Source: an uncultured cyanobacterium | GTDB lineage: Bacteria; Cyanobacteriota; Cyanobacteriia; Cyanobacteriales; Chroococcidiopsidaceae | Reading direction: 5' to 3' | Assembly (NCBI GenBank): GCA_946221495.1 | Contig: CAMIFA010000020.1 | Span: 1 to 43,460 of the forward strand | Length of the DNA: 43,460 nucleotides | Shown: piece after piece, positions 33,468 through 42,661 of the stretch | Layout: the number at the start of each line of letters is the position of its first letter | Numbering within the stretch: the stretch's first letter is position 1 | Position numbers and translations under genes: made by a program | The notes under the pieces: generated by a model | Database searches by the model: none | What the model was told of the DNA's origin: nothing | The model's input: the letters and a program-made list of their open reading frames with translations, nothing else

Positions 33468-35645
33468 TTAGTTTGCTGCCAGGAAGTTCTGGAGGGGAAC
33501 ACCACCGTTACGACCAACAGCAGGAATCTCTAGCAATTTATCCGTAGCTTTTCCACTAGTGCCGTCTTGGGTGACGGAATTGGTATTACCAGGATGTCCA
33601 TTAGGAATGAACAACTGCGGGTGGTCAAAAGGCGCACTCTGCTTGCGGACGCGCTCATCTGTGAGCGACTTGAGGAATTCCACTAAGTCAGTTCTCTCTT
33701 CAGCGCTGAGGTTGAGGTTTTGGATGTCCGCGTCTAGGTTGTCGATGTTCTGTTCGTGGAAGTCGCCACCGCGATTGTAGAACTCGATTACCTGGGATAG
33801 AGTCAGGGTACCACCATTGTGGAAGTAAGGAGCAGTAAGCTCGATATTTCTCAGTCCAGGTGTCTTGAAGGCTCCGTCCACTGCTGCTCTCTCATTCGGG
33901 TCTAATGGAGCTTCCGGGATGTCTTCTTCTGGAATAGCTTTGAGGATCGGGGCAGTTTGACCTTGAGCTACCTGTTGCTGAGTGAACCTTGTAAACGAAA
34001 GCGGCTTACCAAATGGGTCTTTACCACCTACTCCCAGGTCGTCTTGAGTAGGTCTGACACCAATGTTGTAAAAGCCATTGTCATAGACAGCAACACCACC
34101 ATTCCCCATCCGCATCCGTTCGATTTTTTCGTTCTGCACGTTTCTAACGGAAGCGTTGGTAAATTCTGCGCCACCATGACAGTTGACGCACTTAGCTTTG
34201 CCCTCGAAAAGCTCTTTGCCTTGTTTCTGCTTACTGCTTAAAGCATTAGTGTTGCCTTCCATGTACTGGTCAAACGGGGAATTATCAGAGACTAATGTAG
34301 ACTCATACATCTGAATTGCTAGCCCCATGAACAGTGAGAAGTTATAGTCTATCAGTGAGAACTGAGTGTTTGTTAATTGAGCGGGATCTACTACTCCATC
34401 TGCGTCTGCCTGTTGGCTAGCACCTCTGTTAATAAAGGTTATAGTGCCGTCAGGAGCGACGTTAATTAGCCTGTTGGAGCGCCACCACACCGGCTTGAAT
34501 GCCTTTTTAATCATCGCCGTGTAGCTTGTTGTCAGTCCTGGTTTAGAGCCTCTGCTTAAAGTACCCAAGACACTGTCATTGGTAGCTACAAGCTGTTTAG
34601 CCAAAGGTCTGAGCCTACGTAGCTTTTTACCAGTTTCTCTAGGAAGCTTTTTGCGACTACCAAACTTCTGACCTACATCTGGAAAAATCCGACCACTAGC
34701 AGACTGTTCAACAGAACTGAGTGGTGGTCCTACTGCTTGTGAAGCAGCAGAGGAATTTTCGAGGCTTATTTTCACTGCTTCTAGTTTACTTGGCGTTGTT
34801 GCCTTGATCACCTTAGCATTAGGGTCTCTTGAACCGAACGGATTTACGCCATTGAATTCATTTTGCGCTCGTCCATCCCAGAAGTTGCGGAAGTTGAAGA
34901 CGGCGTTGATTGAGCTGGGTGTATTGCGGTCTGTTACTTGACGTACATTAATACCGCCTACATTGAAGATCGGATCTGGTTCGACAACTGTGTTGTCTAC
35001 CGGATTACCAGGATCGATCGCTTTGAAAACGCTGCGAACGACACCCTGGGAGCCAGCAACATCGTTACTATCTGAAATAACGTTTGAAGAACGGTTATCT
35101 GGGTCTGCTAGTTTGTGAAATGGGTAATCTCCAGGTTTTAGCTTGTAGTTAATACCCGCATTTACAACTTTATCTGGTCCTGGGTGCAGCTGGTTTTTGG
35201 ATCTGTTATCAACTCCAGCATGGAAGTGACAACTGGCACAAGTTTTAATACCATCACTACCGACCTGCATATCCCAGAAAAGTGTTTTTCCGAGTGCGAT
35301 CGCTGCTGTCTTATCTTGTACAAATTCTGCCAGATTTGAAGGCTGAGGAATCGGTACACTTTTGAGTGAAGCCAGAGGCTGGGAAGGTGACGACGGCGGG
35401 GCTATCTGAGCTGATACAGCATGACCAGCTAGAATTGTAGCCGCAACCAGGGCGATGATTGTCACGCTTTTCCGCATTCTCTTTGAAAACCTTACTACTA
35501 GCTGGGTAAATCCCGCTAGTACGGTAGTAGCAGAGCTTGTACTGCTTTGCCTTCTCCTTTTCATCTCTCTAAAGACCTTGATAAGTGTTATCCAAGTAGG
35601 TGCAATCCTGCTTCCCACTTTGGGAATTTTTTGCAACCCATTCAT
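33468..35645 (-). CDS. di-heme cytochrome c peroxidase family protein (copy 1)
   Basis: This protein of up to 725 residues has two c-type heme sites, CASCH (136-140) and CVNCH in the C-terminal half. Other segments match the CCP/MauG di-heme peroxidase family: AIALGKTLFWDMQVGSDG, RNFWDGRAQNEFNGVNPFG, KTPGLRNIELTAPYFHNG. It is about twice the length of a typical bacterial CCP. A hydrophobic signal at 61-76 ending VSAQ indicates export. In-frame ATGs at 35564 and 35477 are possible starts; the last would give a short normal signal peptide (MRKSVTIIALVAA). It may reduce peroxide or oxidise a partner protein or organic substrate in the periplasm. A paralogue lies at 36992-39322. Confidence 0.85.
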   Translation of the reverse strand: MNGLQKIPKVGSRIAPTWITLIKVFREMKRRRQSSTSSATTVLAGFTQLVVRFSKRMRKSVTIIALVAATILAGHAVSAQIAPPSSPSQPLASLKSVPIPQPSNLAEFVQDKTAAIALGKTLFWDMQVGSDGIKTCASCHFHAGVDNRSKNQLHPGPDKVVNAGINYKLKPGDYPFHKLADPDNRSSNVISDSNDVAGSQGVVRSVFKAIDPGNPVDNTVVEPDPIFNVGGINVRQVTDRNTPSSINAVFNFRNFWDGRAQNEFNGVNPFGSRDPNAKVIKATTPSKLEAVKISLENSSAASQAVGPPLSSVEQSASGRIFPDVGQKFGSRKKLPRETGKKLRRLRPLAKQLVATNDSVLGTLSRGSKPGLTTSYTAMIKKAFKPVWWRSNRLINVAPDGTITFINRGASQQADADGVVDPAQLTNTQFSLIDYNFSLFMGLAIQMYESTLVSDNSPFDQYMEGNTNALSSKQKQGKELFEGKAKCVNCHGGAEFTNASVRNVQNEKIERMRMGNGGVAVYDNGFYNIGVRPTQDDLGVGGKDPFGKPLSFTRFTQQQVAQGQTAPILKAIPEEDIPEAPLDPNERAAVDGAFKTPGLRNIELTAPYFHNGGTLTLSQVIEFYNRGGDFHEQNIDNLDADIQNLNLSAEERTDLVEFLKSLTDERVRKQSAPFDHPQLFIPNGHPGNTNSVTQDGTSGKATDKLLEIPAVGRNGGVPLQNFLAAN

Positions 35646-36206
35646 TTATCCAAAACGATATAACTATTCTTGTTATTCGGATCACTACTAAAAGTAGTAA
35701 CAGTTGTAACAACTGAGGAACACCATTCATTACAAGTGGAAAGAAGCTATTAGGGTTGCAAGCTTGCCCCTATGCCTAAAGGCTGCATTAGCTCTGTCTC
35801 AAAATTAGTAGATAAAAGGTAAAGAACTGGGAAGCAATAAAAATAAAGTAACAATAAATTTAGGTTATCGGAGAAGTTAGACTTAAATTAGACATAAGCT
35901 GGCATATTTATCCAAACACTTGTAATTTTTTAGACAGTGTTATTACCAGTATTTTCAATAGCCTGTAATAGTTTAGAAGCTGTACCAGCTATACCTTTGC
36001 CAAAAGGAATGAATTTGAGCAGCAAATAGTGGTTAAAATTCTTAAGTGCCGTTCCATAAATAGCATTTTTAATTAAAACCACGAATTAGCTAGTATCTTT
36101 TTGTAATATCTCTAAAAAAGTCTATGAAGTAAGTAATATAAATAGTAAAATTTCTTAGATTCTTGTCTTTTATTTGTTTTTAGTAATATTTTGTATTTCT
36201 ACAATT
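35646..36206. other. ~0.56-kb intergenic region between DUF4168 gene and peroxidase copy 1
   Basis: This AT-rich gap follows the DUF4168 gene terminator and precedes peroxidase copy 1, so it should contain that gene's promoter. It holds a short minus-strand reading frame listed separately. Nothing else was recognised. Confidence 0.5.
35930..36082 (-). CDS. possible 50-residue small protein
   Basis: A GTG-started frame on the minus strand encodes 50 residues, including ALKNFNHYLLLKFIPFGKG and TASKLLQAIENTGNN. The composition is protein-like: hydrophobic middle, Gly and amphipathic helix, polar end. No family is recognised and no ribosome-binding site precedes the GTG. It could be a small gene, the end of a lost gene, or chance. 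Confidence 0.25.
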   Translation of the reverse strand: MVLIKNAIYGTALKNFNHYLLLKFIPFGKGIAGTASKLLQAIENTGNNTV

Positions 36207-36245
36207 TTTTAAGGTTCTGCGAAGCTAATTTGCAGAACCTTAAAA
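36207..36245 (-). terminator. intrinsic terminator of the DUF4168 gene
   Basis: TTTTAAGGTTCTGC (36207-36220) pairs perfectly with GCAGAACCTTAAAA (36232-36245), a 14-bp stem with an 11-nt loop. The stem's own U-rich end and the next AATTG form the 3' tail on the minus strand. It begins 20 bases after the DUF4168 stop. Confidence 0.75.
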
Positions 36246-36265
36246 TTGTAAATGTATTATGGAAA

Positions 36266-36757
36266 CTAGCTTTGTAGCATCTGGCGAACTTTTTTCTGGA
36301 GTTCAGGATCTTGTAATGTAGCTACAAAAATTTGGTTGAAATGCTGTACTTCTAAACCTTCTTTCTCCACTATTTGCTTCATTTGCAGTTGATTTTCTAG
36401 CTGAATCTGCTCAACCTTGCCAAACGCTTTGGCAAATTCTTGTTTTTCTACCTCAGAGATTTCTGTTTGTGGCTTTTCAGGCTCTTGCTGTGCTAAATAA
36501 ATTTCGGTGAACCTTTCTTGACTTAAACCTTCGTCCTCAACTGCTTGTACCATTAAATTTTGAAATTTTTGATAAGTTACCTGTAGCTGTTTAATGGCGT
36601 TGGCAAACTTCTGGAGTTCTTCTGAACTGACTTGAATCTGAGGTATTTCCTGGGTTTGATTTTGAGGTGCCACTTCTAGGGTGTCTGCTTGAGCAGATGA
36701 GCTACCTACTAGCAATAAAATACAAACAAGAATGCTTAATAAAAATTGTTTCAGCAT
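36266..36757 (-). CDS. secreted DUF4168 protein
   Basis: This 163-residue protein has a signal peptide (MLKQFLLSILVCILLLVGSS, cut near AQA-DTL). The mature part contains two related helical repeats: LQKFANAIKQLQVTYQKF with GLSQERFTEIYLAQ, and FAKAFGKVEQIQLENQLQ with GLEVQHFNQIFVA. This FA-x-A ... G-L-x-x-x-x-F-N-x-I pattern is DUF4168, common in cyanobacteria and proteobacteria, function unknown. AAGGAA lies before the ATG. It is between the two di-heme peroxidase genes on the same strand but has its own terminators on both sides, so it is probably transcribed alone. Confidence 0.8.
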   Translation of the reverse strand: MLKQFLLSILVCILLLVGSSSAQADTLEVAPQNQTQEIPQIQVSSEELQKFANAIKQLQVTYQKFQNLMVQAVEDEGLSQERFTEIYLAQQEPEKPQTEISEVEKQEFAKAFGKVEQIQLENQLQMKQIVEKEGLEVQHFNQIFVATLQDPELQKKVRQMLQS

Positions 36758-36870
36758 ATTGAATTTTCCTTAAGTTCTGAGCTTGGCAACAGTATGAGAT
36801 TTATAAACAAGATTTAATCTAGCTTACTAACAAAATTCTGGCATCAACTTGTCTTTAAAGACATTAACTT

Positions 36871-36918
36871 AAAAAAGCGGACAAGGCGAGAGGAATTATA
36901 TCGCAACTCACCTTGTCC
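36871..36918 (-). terminator. intrinsic terminator of the second peroxidase gene
   Basis: GGACAAGG (36879-36886) pairs with CCTTGTCC (36911-36918), extended by GAG/CTC after one mismatch. On the minus strand the hairpin is followed by GC and a run of six T (36871-36876). It lies 73 bases after the stop at 36992. Confidence 0.8.
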
Positions 36919-36991
36919 TGTACTTTTTTCAACTCGTGTGTGGAGTTAATTAAGGCAATTCAACTTGTTTATAGTTGACAGAATGTTACTG

Positions 36992-39322
36992 TTATGTACG
37001 CAGGAAAGTTGGTAGAGGAGCGCCACCATTGCGACCAACAGCAGGAATTCTCAGTAGTTGATCAGTTGCTTTACCATTGGCATCAGGAGTCACAGAGTTT
37101 TGATTGCCCGGATGTCCATTCGGGATGAACAATTCTGGGTGGTCAAAGGGGGCTTTACGATCGCGGACTCGTTCATCAGTGAGTGCTTTCATGAACTCTA
37201 CTAGATCCGTTTGTTGCTGATCGCTCAAACCCAAGTTCTGGATATCTGGGTCTAGATTACTATTGTTGGGCGGGAAGCCAGTGGTGTCATTACCATTTGG
37301 TCCTCGGCGATCGCCTCCTCGGTTGTAGAACTGAACTACTTGCTTCAGTGTCAATTGTCCACCATTGTGGAAGAAGGGAGCAGTAAGTTCCACATTTCGT
37401 AGTCCGGGAGTCTTAAATGCTCCATCTACTGCTACTCTTTCATTTGGGTCTAGAGGAGCGCAGGGATCGGGGTTGGGGATATCTGGCGCACAATGAACTT
37501 CTTCCGGTGTTTCACCTGGTTGCTGACCTAGACGCGACATCGCAAGCGGTTTACCGAAGGGGTCTCTTTCACCCACGCCTAAGTCTTCAAATGTCGGTCT
37601 CACACCGATGTTGTAGAAACCATTGTCGTAGACAGCAGTATTATTGTCTCCCATAATCATGCGTTCGATTTTTTCGTTACGCACGTTTTTCACGGAAGCG
37701 TTAGTAAATTCTGCACCACCATGACAGTTAATACACTTTCCTTGGTTCTGAAAAACCTCTAATCCTCGCTTCTGACTGTCATTCAAGGCAGTAGCGGTTC
37801 CCTCTAGGTATCGGTCAATGGGTGCATTGTTAGAGACTAAGGTAGATTCATACAACTGAATCGCTAGCCCAAAGAACAAAGAGAAGTTATACTCGCCAAG
37901 CGTATATTCATTAGTCTCCAAGGGGCGGTTCGGTTTGAGAACAATTTCCCGTTGACTACTATTACCATCTGGTGACGAAAGAACTCGGACGATGTAATTA
38001 GATTGCCACCATTCTGGTCGGAAAGCGCTTTGCACCAAGGTTTCGTAAGTCGTGGGACTAATGCCTTTTTGTCCTTGAGGCGCTCTACTAAAGGCACCCA
38101 GAACACTATCGTCACGCGCTACCAGCTGCTTGCCAAGCGGTCTGAGGCTAAACAGCTTCTTACCTGTCTCTCGTGGTAGTCTCCTACCCTTACTAACGCT
38201 GCGGGATCTGGTATCGATTGAGCCGAATTTTTGACCAATCTCTTGGAAAGTGCGACCATCAGCAGACATCTCGAAAGAACTAAGCGGTGGTCCCACTGCT
38301 TGCGAAGCCAGAGAAGAATCTTTGAGGTTGACATCCGCAAAAGTTGGCGGCTGTGATGGAGAGGTTGACTTTAAAACCTTGGCATTGGGGTCTCTTTTGC
38401 CAAAAGGATTCACACCGTTGAATTCATTTTGGGCTCGTCCATCCCAGAAGTTGCGGAAGTTGAAGACGGCATTAATTACGGTTGGTGTGTTACGTGGCTC
38501 TACCCGCCGGACTTCTGTACTTGCTACATTGAAAACTGGATCAGGCAAGAAACTTACTTTGTCTTTAGGATTACCAGGAATAACATCGATAAATTTGGTA
38601 TTGAAAACTCCTTGAGAGGAACTGACATCGTTGGAGTCTGCAATAACAGCCGACTCGCGATCGCTCTCATCTGACAGCTTGTGGAAGGGGAAATCTCCAG
38701 GCTGTAGTACATAGTTGGGTCTACCTGTCTGGAAAGTTGTATCCCCGTTTGCAGTTCGATCTTGATTTACCCGCAACAGTCCGGGGCTAATTTGGTTTTT
38801 GATTCTGTTGTCAGCGCCAGCTTGGAAGTGGCAAGTAGCACAGGATTGAATACCGTCGCTGCCGACTTGCATATCCCAGAACAGAGATTTACCTAAGACG
38901 ATCGCGGCGCTGCGGTCTTTTACATAGACAGCTAGTTCGCTACTGCTTGGTCCCGGAACTGGTACGCTCTTGAGGGAAGTCAGAGGTTGGGAAGGCCCTG
39001 GGGGAACTTGCGCTGCTAGTTGAGACGACATTCCATGTCCGGCAATGATTGCGATCGCGATTATTGCCACAAACTTAATTTTTTGTTTGATGCTTCTAGA
39101 TAACTTTGATGTCAGCCGCATTACGGGAGCCTTTTTGCTCCAGTGTCTGCCACTCTGACTTGTGTCTGCTATTGGTAGCGGCAGTTTTTTCTGGCGCTGC
39201 AAACGGTAGTGTTGTTTAGCTTGCTGCGCCTGTGCATTCATAACTGCTCTTAGACAAGAGCGACCATAAGGTGTAAGTAGTAGGCATAATATGCCAAAAA
39301 ATAATAAAAGTAGCATTTGCAT
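36992..39322 (-). CDS. di-heme cytochrome c peroxidase family protein (copy 2)
   Basis: The 776-residue protein is a paralogue of copy 1, with the same order of blocks: CATCH (161-165), RNFWDGRAQNEFNGVNPFG, CINCHGGAEFTN, KTPGLRNVELTAPFFHNG, and the same C-terminal FIPNGHPGNxNSV and IPAVGRNGG. It differs by short insertions (for example after RVNQDRTANGD and a GPNGNDTTGFPPNNSN loop). Its N-terminus has an extra hydrophobic helix (3-18) about 65 residues before the signal-like helix (82-96), so it may be anchored, or translation may begin at Met68. Exported redox enzyme; electron partner and substrate unknown. Confidence 0.85.
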   Translation of the reverse strand: MQMLLLLFFGILCLLLTPYGRSCLRAVMNAQAQQAKQHYRLQRQKKLPLPIADTSQSGRHWSKKAPVMRLTSKLSRSIKQKIKFVAIIAIAIIAGHGMSSQLAAQVPPGPSQPLTSLKSVPVPGPSSSELAVYVKDRSAAIVLGKSLFWDMQVGSDGIQSCATCHFQAGADNRIKNQISPGLLRVNQDRTANGDTTFQTGRPNYVLQPGDFPFHKLSDESDRESAVIADSNDVSSSQGVFNTKFIDVIPGNPKDKVSFLPDPVFNVASTEVRRVEPRNTPTVINAVFNFRNFWDGRAQNEFNGVNPFGKRDPNAKVLKSTSPSQPPTFADVNLKDSSLASQAVGPPLSSFEMSADGRTFQEIGQKFGSIDTRSRSVSKGRRLPRETGKKLFSLRPLGKQLVARDDSVLGAFSRAPQGQKGISPTTYETLVQSAFRPEWWQSNYIVRVLSSPDGNSSQREIVLKPNRPLETNEYTLGEYNFSLFFGLAIQLYESTLVSNNAPIDRYLEGTATALNDSQKRGLEVFQNQGKCINCHGGAEFTNASVKNVRNEKIERMIMGDNNTAVYDNGFYNIGVRPTFEDLGVGERDPFGKPLAMSRLGQQPGETPEEVHCAPDIPNPDPCAPLDPNERVAVDGAFKTPGLRNVELTAPFFHNGGQLTLKQVVQFYNRGGDRRGPNGNDTTGFPPNNSNLDPDIQNLGLSDQQQTDLVEFMKALTDERVRDRKAPFDHPELFIPNGHPGNQNSVTPDANGKATDQLLRIPAVGRNGGAPLPTFLRT

Positions 39323-39426
39323 ATCGCTATGCCCCCTGTTGATTAAAGATGGGATTGTGCATTAGTATCTGGAATTGGTAAAGATTGCTGGGATCTCAAA
39401 AGGAAATAAATTCTTCGGTTGCCCTC

Positions 39427-39460
39427 TTGATAAGTTCTTGAGAACTAGCCAATTTATCAA
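39427..39460 (-). terminator. nested hairpins after the RTX gene stop
   Basis: TTGATAA (39427-39433) pairs with TTATCAA (39454-39460), and inside it AGTTCT (39433-39438) pairs with AGAACT (39441-39446). They sit directly after the RTX gene stop at 39462. No T-run follows, so termination is only likely. Confidence 0.35.
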
Positions 39461-39461
39461 T

Positions 39462-41666
39462 CTAAGCTTGAACTACAAAGTCTCCACCCGATAGCAAAAG
39501 AATATCAGGAAGGACAGCAAACCGCGCTCCAGTTCCTAAGCCTGCTGCCGCGCCATTCTGGTTGTAAAACAAGCTGCCAGTGTCAGAGAAAGTTATACGA
39601 GCATTGCTAGTTGCGGCTTGAGCATCAGTTGCAACTCTGGCAAAATCACTTGCATTTAACCCACCACCAGCAGCACTGGTGAGATTTCTGAAAGTTGTTT
39701 TATCTAGAACAATCTTGTCAATCCCAGCCCTAAAGTCTGTAATAGTATCGACTCCAACTGCACTACTATTGAAAGCAGCATTAGTGTTGTAGAGGAATCT
39801 ATCTCTACCACCGCCACCTATAAGAGTGTCAAAACCTGCTCCACCACTAATAATGTTGTTAGCAGCATTACCAGCGATCGCGTTATTGAGGTTATTGCCT
39901 GTACCGTTGATATTGCCAGCACCTGTAAGCGTAAGTCTCTCAATGTCGGCACTTAATGTATAAGTTATGGAAGACTCAACAGTGTCTGTACCAGCGCCGA
40001 AGCTTTCTCTAGCAACGTCCGCCGTATTATCAACGATGTAGGTGTCGTTGCCTAAACCGCCGAAGAACAAATCATTACTTGCGCCGCCATCTAAAAAGTC
40101 ATTGCCACCATCACCAAATAACTGATCGCTGCCGTCGCTCCCTGTTAGTACGTCATTACCAATGCCACCAGAGAGGAGATCGTTGCCTGCGCCGCCGCTT
40201 AGAAGATCATCGCCAGCTTCACCATATAATTCGTCATCGCCGTTGCCGCCGTTGAGACTATCAAAACCTGCGCCGCCACTTAGAATGTCGTTGCCAGCTT
40301 CACCGGATAATAAGTTGTTGACACTATTACCAACAATATTGTTATCGACTTCGTTACCCGTACCGTTAATTGCTCGATTACCTGTAAGGTTCAGGTTCTC
40401 GACGTTGGCAGATAAGGTCAAGGTAATTGATGAATTAACAGTATCTATTCCTTGATTGCTCAGTTCAATAATAGTGCTGTTATCAGTTCTGGTAGCTCTG
40501 TTGACAACGTAGACATCATCACCCATGCCACCAGTAAGTGTATTTCTGCCGAGTCCACCATCAAGGAAGTCATTTCCTAGTCCGCCATCAAGGGAATCAT
40601 TGCCGGAACTCCCAAATAAATCGTCGTCTCCAGCTCCCCCTAGTAGGGTGTCAGAGCCAGAATCACCGTCAAGCAGGTCATCGCCATCTTCACCAGCTAA
40701 AGTGTTGTTGGCTGTATTACCCAAAATTGTGTTATTGAGGTTATTACCTGTACCCTCGATCGCGCCAAAAGAATTAAAGTTCAGCACTAAGTCTTCTATG
40801 TTCGCACCTAGCGTATAGCTAATGAAAGCATCAACGGCATCTATGCCTTCATTTAAACTCTCGACGATGCCATCAACGCTGCCATCATCATTTTCCGCGA
40901 TCGTATAAACATCGTCACCTGCTCCACCTATTAAAGTGTCAATGCCACCATCGCCACTGAGGATGTCATCGCCACCTCCCCCAAGCAGAAAGTCATTACC
41001 ACCATCGCCTTGTAAAATATCATTTCCTGCTTCGCCGCTTAAGGTATTGTCGGCACGATTACCAATAATATTGTTGTCTAGGGCGTTTCCCCTACCGTTG
41101 ATTGCATCTTCACCAGTAAGAAATAGATCCTCTATGTTGGAATTTAGTGTATAGGTAGCAGCAGAGCGAACGGTATCGATACCTCCACTAGTTCCACCAA
41201 GGGTTTCTATGGCATCATCTAGTGAGCTGTCAATAATGTAAACATCGTTACCAGCGCCACCTTCTAGGGTGTCGTCACCAGCACCACCATCTAGGAAGTC
41301 ATTACCAGCGCCACCGAAAAGGATATCTGCACCTTCGTCGCCGTTTAAGGCATCAGCGCCATCACCACCTTCGAGTCTATCGCTACCAGCGCCACCGCTT
41401 AGTAAATCATTTGCACCTTGACCTAGTAAAGTGTCATTTCCTGCGTCACCATTAAGGACATCAGCGCCAGCGCCACCATCTAAGCTATCGTCGCCATCGC
41501 CACCGTTGAGAGTATCATTACCAGCGTCACCATTTAATATGTCAGCTAAATCTAAACCAGATAATATATCGTTGCCGTCAAAACCATTAATTGTATCATT
41601 ATCTGCAATTCCACCTAGATCACCAGTTAAAGTGTCATCTACTGGGGTACCGGAGATTAGTGCCAT
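39462..41666 (-). CDS. RTX calcium-binding repeat protein
   Basis: The 734-residue protein consists mostly of hemolysin-type nonapeptides (GGxGxDxLx), with many matches such as GGAGNDFLD and GDGGNDFLL. Four longer cassettes of the type SITYTLSANIENLxLTG, INGTGNxLDN, IxGNxxNN separate the RTX runs. The repeats fold into calcium-binding parallel beta rolls outside the cell. It lacks an N-terminal signal peptide, as expected for type I (ABC/HlyD/TolC) secretion; the C-terminal ~90 residues (ADILLLSGGDFVVQA-like end) probably hold the secretion signal. No protease, lipase or other catalytic domain is seen. AGGAG lies 8 bases before the ATG. No transporter gene is adjacent. Confidence 0.9.
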   Translation of the reverse strand: MALISGTPVDDTLTGDLGGIADNDTINGFDGNDILSGLDLADILNGDAGNDTLNGGDGDDSLDGGAGADVLNGDAGNDTLLGQGANDLLSGGAGSDRLEGGDGADALNGDEGADILFGGAGNDFLDGGAGDDTLEGGAGNDVYIIDSSLDDAIETLGGTSGGIDTVRSAATYTLNSNIEDLFLTGEDAINGRGNALDNNIIGNRADNTLSGEAGNDILQGDGGNDFLLGGGGDDILSGDGGIDTLIGGAGDDVYTIAENDDGSVDGIVESLNEGIDAVDAFISYTLGANIEDLVLNFNSFGAIEGTGNNLNNTILGNTANNTLAGEDGDDLLDGDSGSDTLLGGAGDDDLFGSSGNDSLDGGLGNDFLDGGLGRNTLTGGMGDDVYVVNRATRTDNSTIIELSNQGIDTVNSSITLTLSANVENLNLTGNRAINGTGNEVDNNIVGNSVNNLLSGEAGNDILSGGAGFDSLNGGNGDDELYGEAGDDLLSGGAGNDLLSGGIGNDVLTGSDGSDQLFGDGGNDFLDGGASNDLFFGGLGNDTYIVDNTADVARESFGAGTDTVESSITYTLSADIERLTLTGAGNINGTGNNLNNAIAGNAANNIISGGAGFDTLIGGGGRDRFLYNTNAAFNSSAVGVDTITDFRAGIDKIVLDKTTFRNLTSAAGGGLNASDFARVATDAQAATSNARITFSDTGSLFYNQNGAAAGLGTGARFAVLPDILLLSGGDFVVQA

Positions 41667-42347
41667 ATTTTTTACTCCTGTTGTATTTCAAAAAAGGAAA
41701 CATTCTTCATCCTGAAAAAGTGAATTCGCCTGCTATTATTCATTCAGAGACATCAATAGCGTATTTAGAAGTGGTTGCAGCCTCTATTTGTACCTGTTCT
41801 GTATAGACAGGCAAACAAAGAAAGGTAACATAGGATACACTAAACAATATTGAACTCCTCAACAGCAAGAGTAGAAGAGATATTACTGCTACTTTGTGGT
41901 GTTATAGAGTATACCCAAAGAAGTTAGTGTTCAAAATCCCTTTCTAATTTCCCTCTGGCGATAGATGCTAAGTATTAGTTAATACTACAAGTAAAGATAT
42001 CACAAAAAATACTTAGAAGCAAGTAGGTATTAAATATAACAAATATTTAATGATTCAATCTCACTTTATATGTATAGCAACCATTACCAGCGAAATTAGG
42101 TACACAATAACAGCAAATAGGGTTGGTAATTACGAAAGTATTTAATACAGCTTTTATAAAGAAAGTATTAAGATTCGTAGGTATTCTACAACTGCTAAAT
42201 CCACAATATGACCTTAAAAATAATATCCTAAAAGTAAACAATTCAAGTATAATTGCTAGTAATTTTACTTGAATTCAATTTACTTATCTGTAAAAAACAT
42301 TACATAATTTGAGTAAAATTTTACTTTTTTCTAGCTAATAGTTGTGT
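41667..42347. other. ~0.68-kb AT-rich intergenic region upstream of the RTX gene
   Basis: This region holds the RTX gene promoter. A 9-bp inverted repeat (ATTCAAGTA at 42241-42249 with TACTTGAAT at 42266-42274) is visible. A 64-codon frame at 42047-42241 (-) is Cys- and Phe-rich, resembles no known protein and is not called. Nothing else was recognised. Confidence 0.5.
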
Positions 42348-42470
42348 TTATAAATACCTAGACGACGATACTGCTAGTAGACGCACTTGGAAGTAGCTAC
42401 CAACGCTAACTTGGCTAGTTACAGTAATATCTCCTCGATAACGTTGAGCGATCGCTCCTCCCACCTCCAC
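42348..42470 (-). pseudogene. C-terminal remnant of a sensor histidine kinase
   Basis: The last ~40 codons of a minus-strand frame read GGAIAQRYRGDITVTSQ, then VSVGSYFQVRLLA, and a short tail before TAA. This matches the G2 box and final strands of HATPase domains in sensor kinases (G-L-x-I-A-x...H-x-G-x-I-x-V-x-S-x-x-G-x-G-S-x-F-x-V-x-L). The sequence before it does not look like a kinase. It lies 191 bases downstream of an OmpR-type response regulator on the same strand, the usual place for the partner kinase gene. Most of that gene appears deleted. Confidence 0.55.
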
Positions 42471-42661
42471 CTTTTTCTTGGTGTTAAGCACAAACCTATA
42501 CAAAAGCAGATATGTTTGAATGCGATCGCCATGCCTATTGTCACCTGCAACAAGTATGCAATTTAGCAAATAAGACTTAAGCGTAACTTTCTTATAGAAT
42601 TACCACTATTACACTTAAACGAGAACCCAAAAGTTACTAATATAAAGTTTGCGACATTACC

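Noticed and set aside
40162..41715. Several plus-strand frames opposite the RTX gene rich in Pro/Ser.
   Set aside because: They are antisense readings of the GGxGxD repeats; composition follows from the repeat and no start signals are seen.
42047..42241. 64-codon minus-strand frame, Cys/Phe-rich.
   Set aside because: AT-rich, no ribosome-binding site, no recognisable motif; more likely chance.
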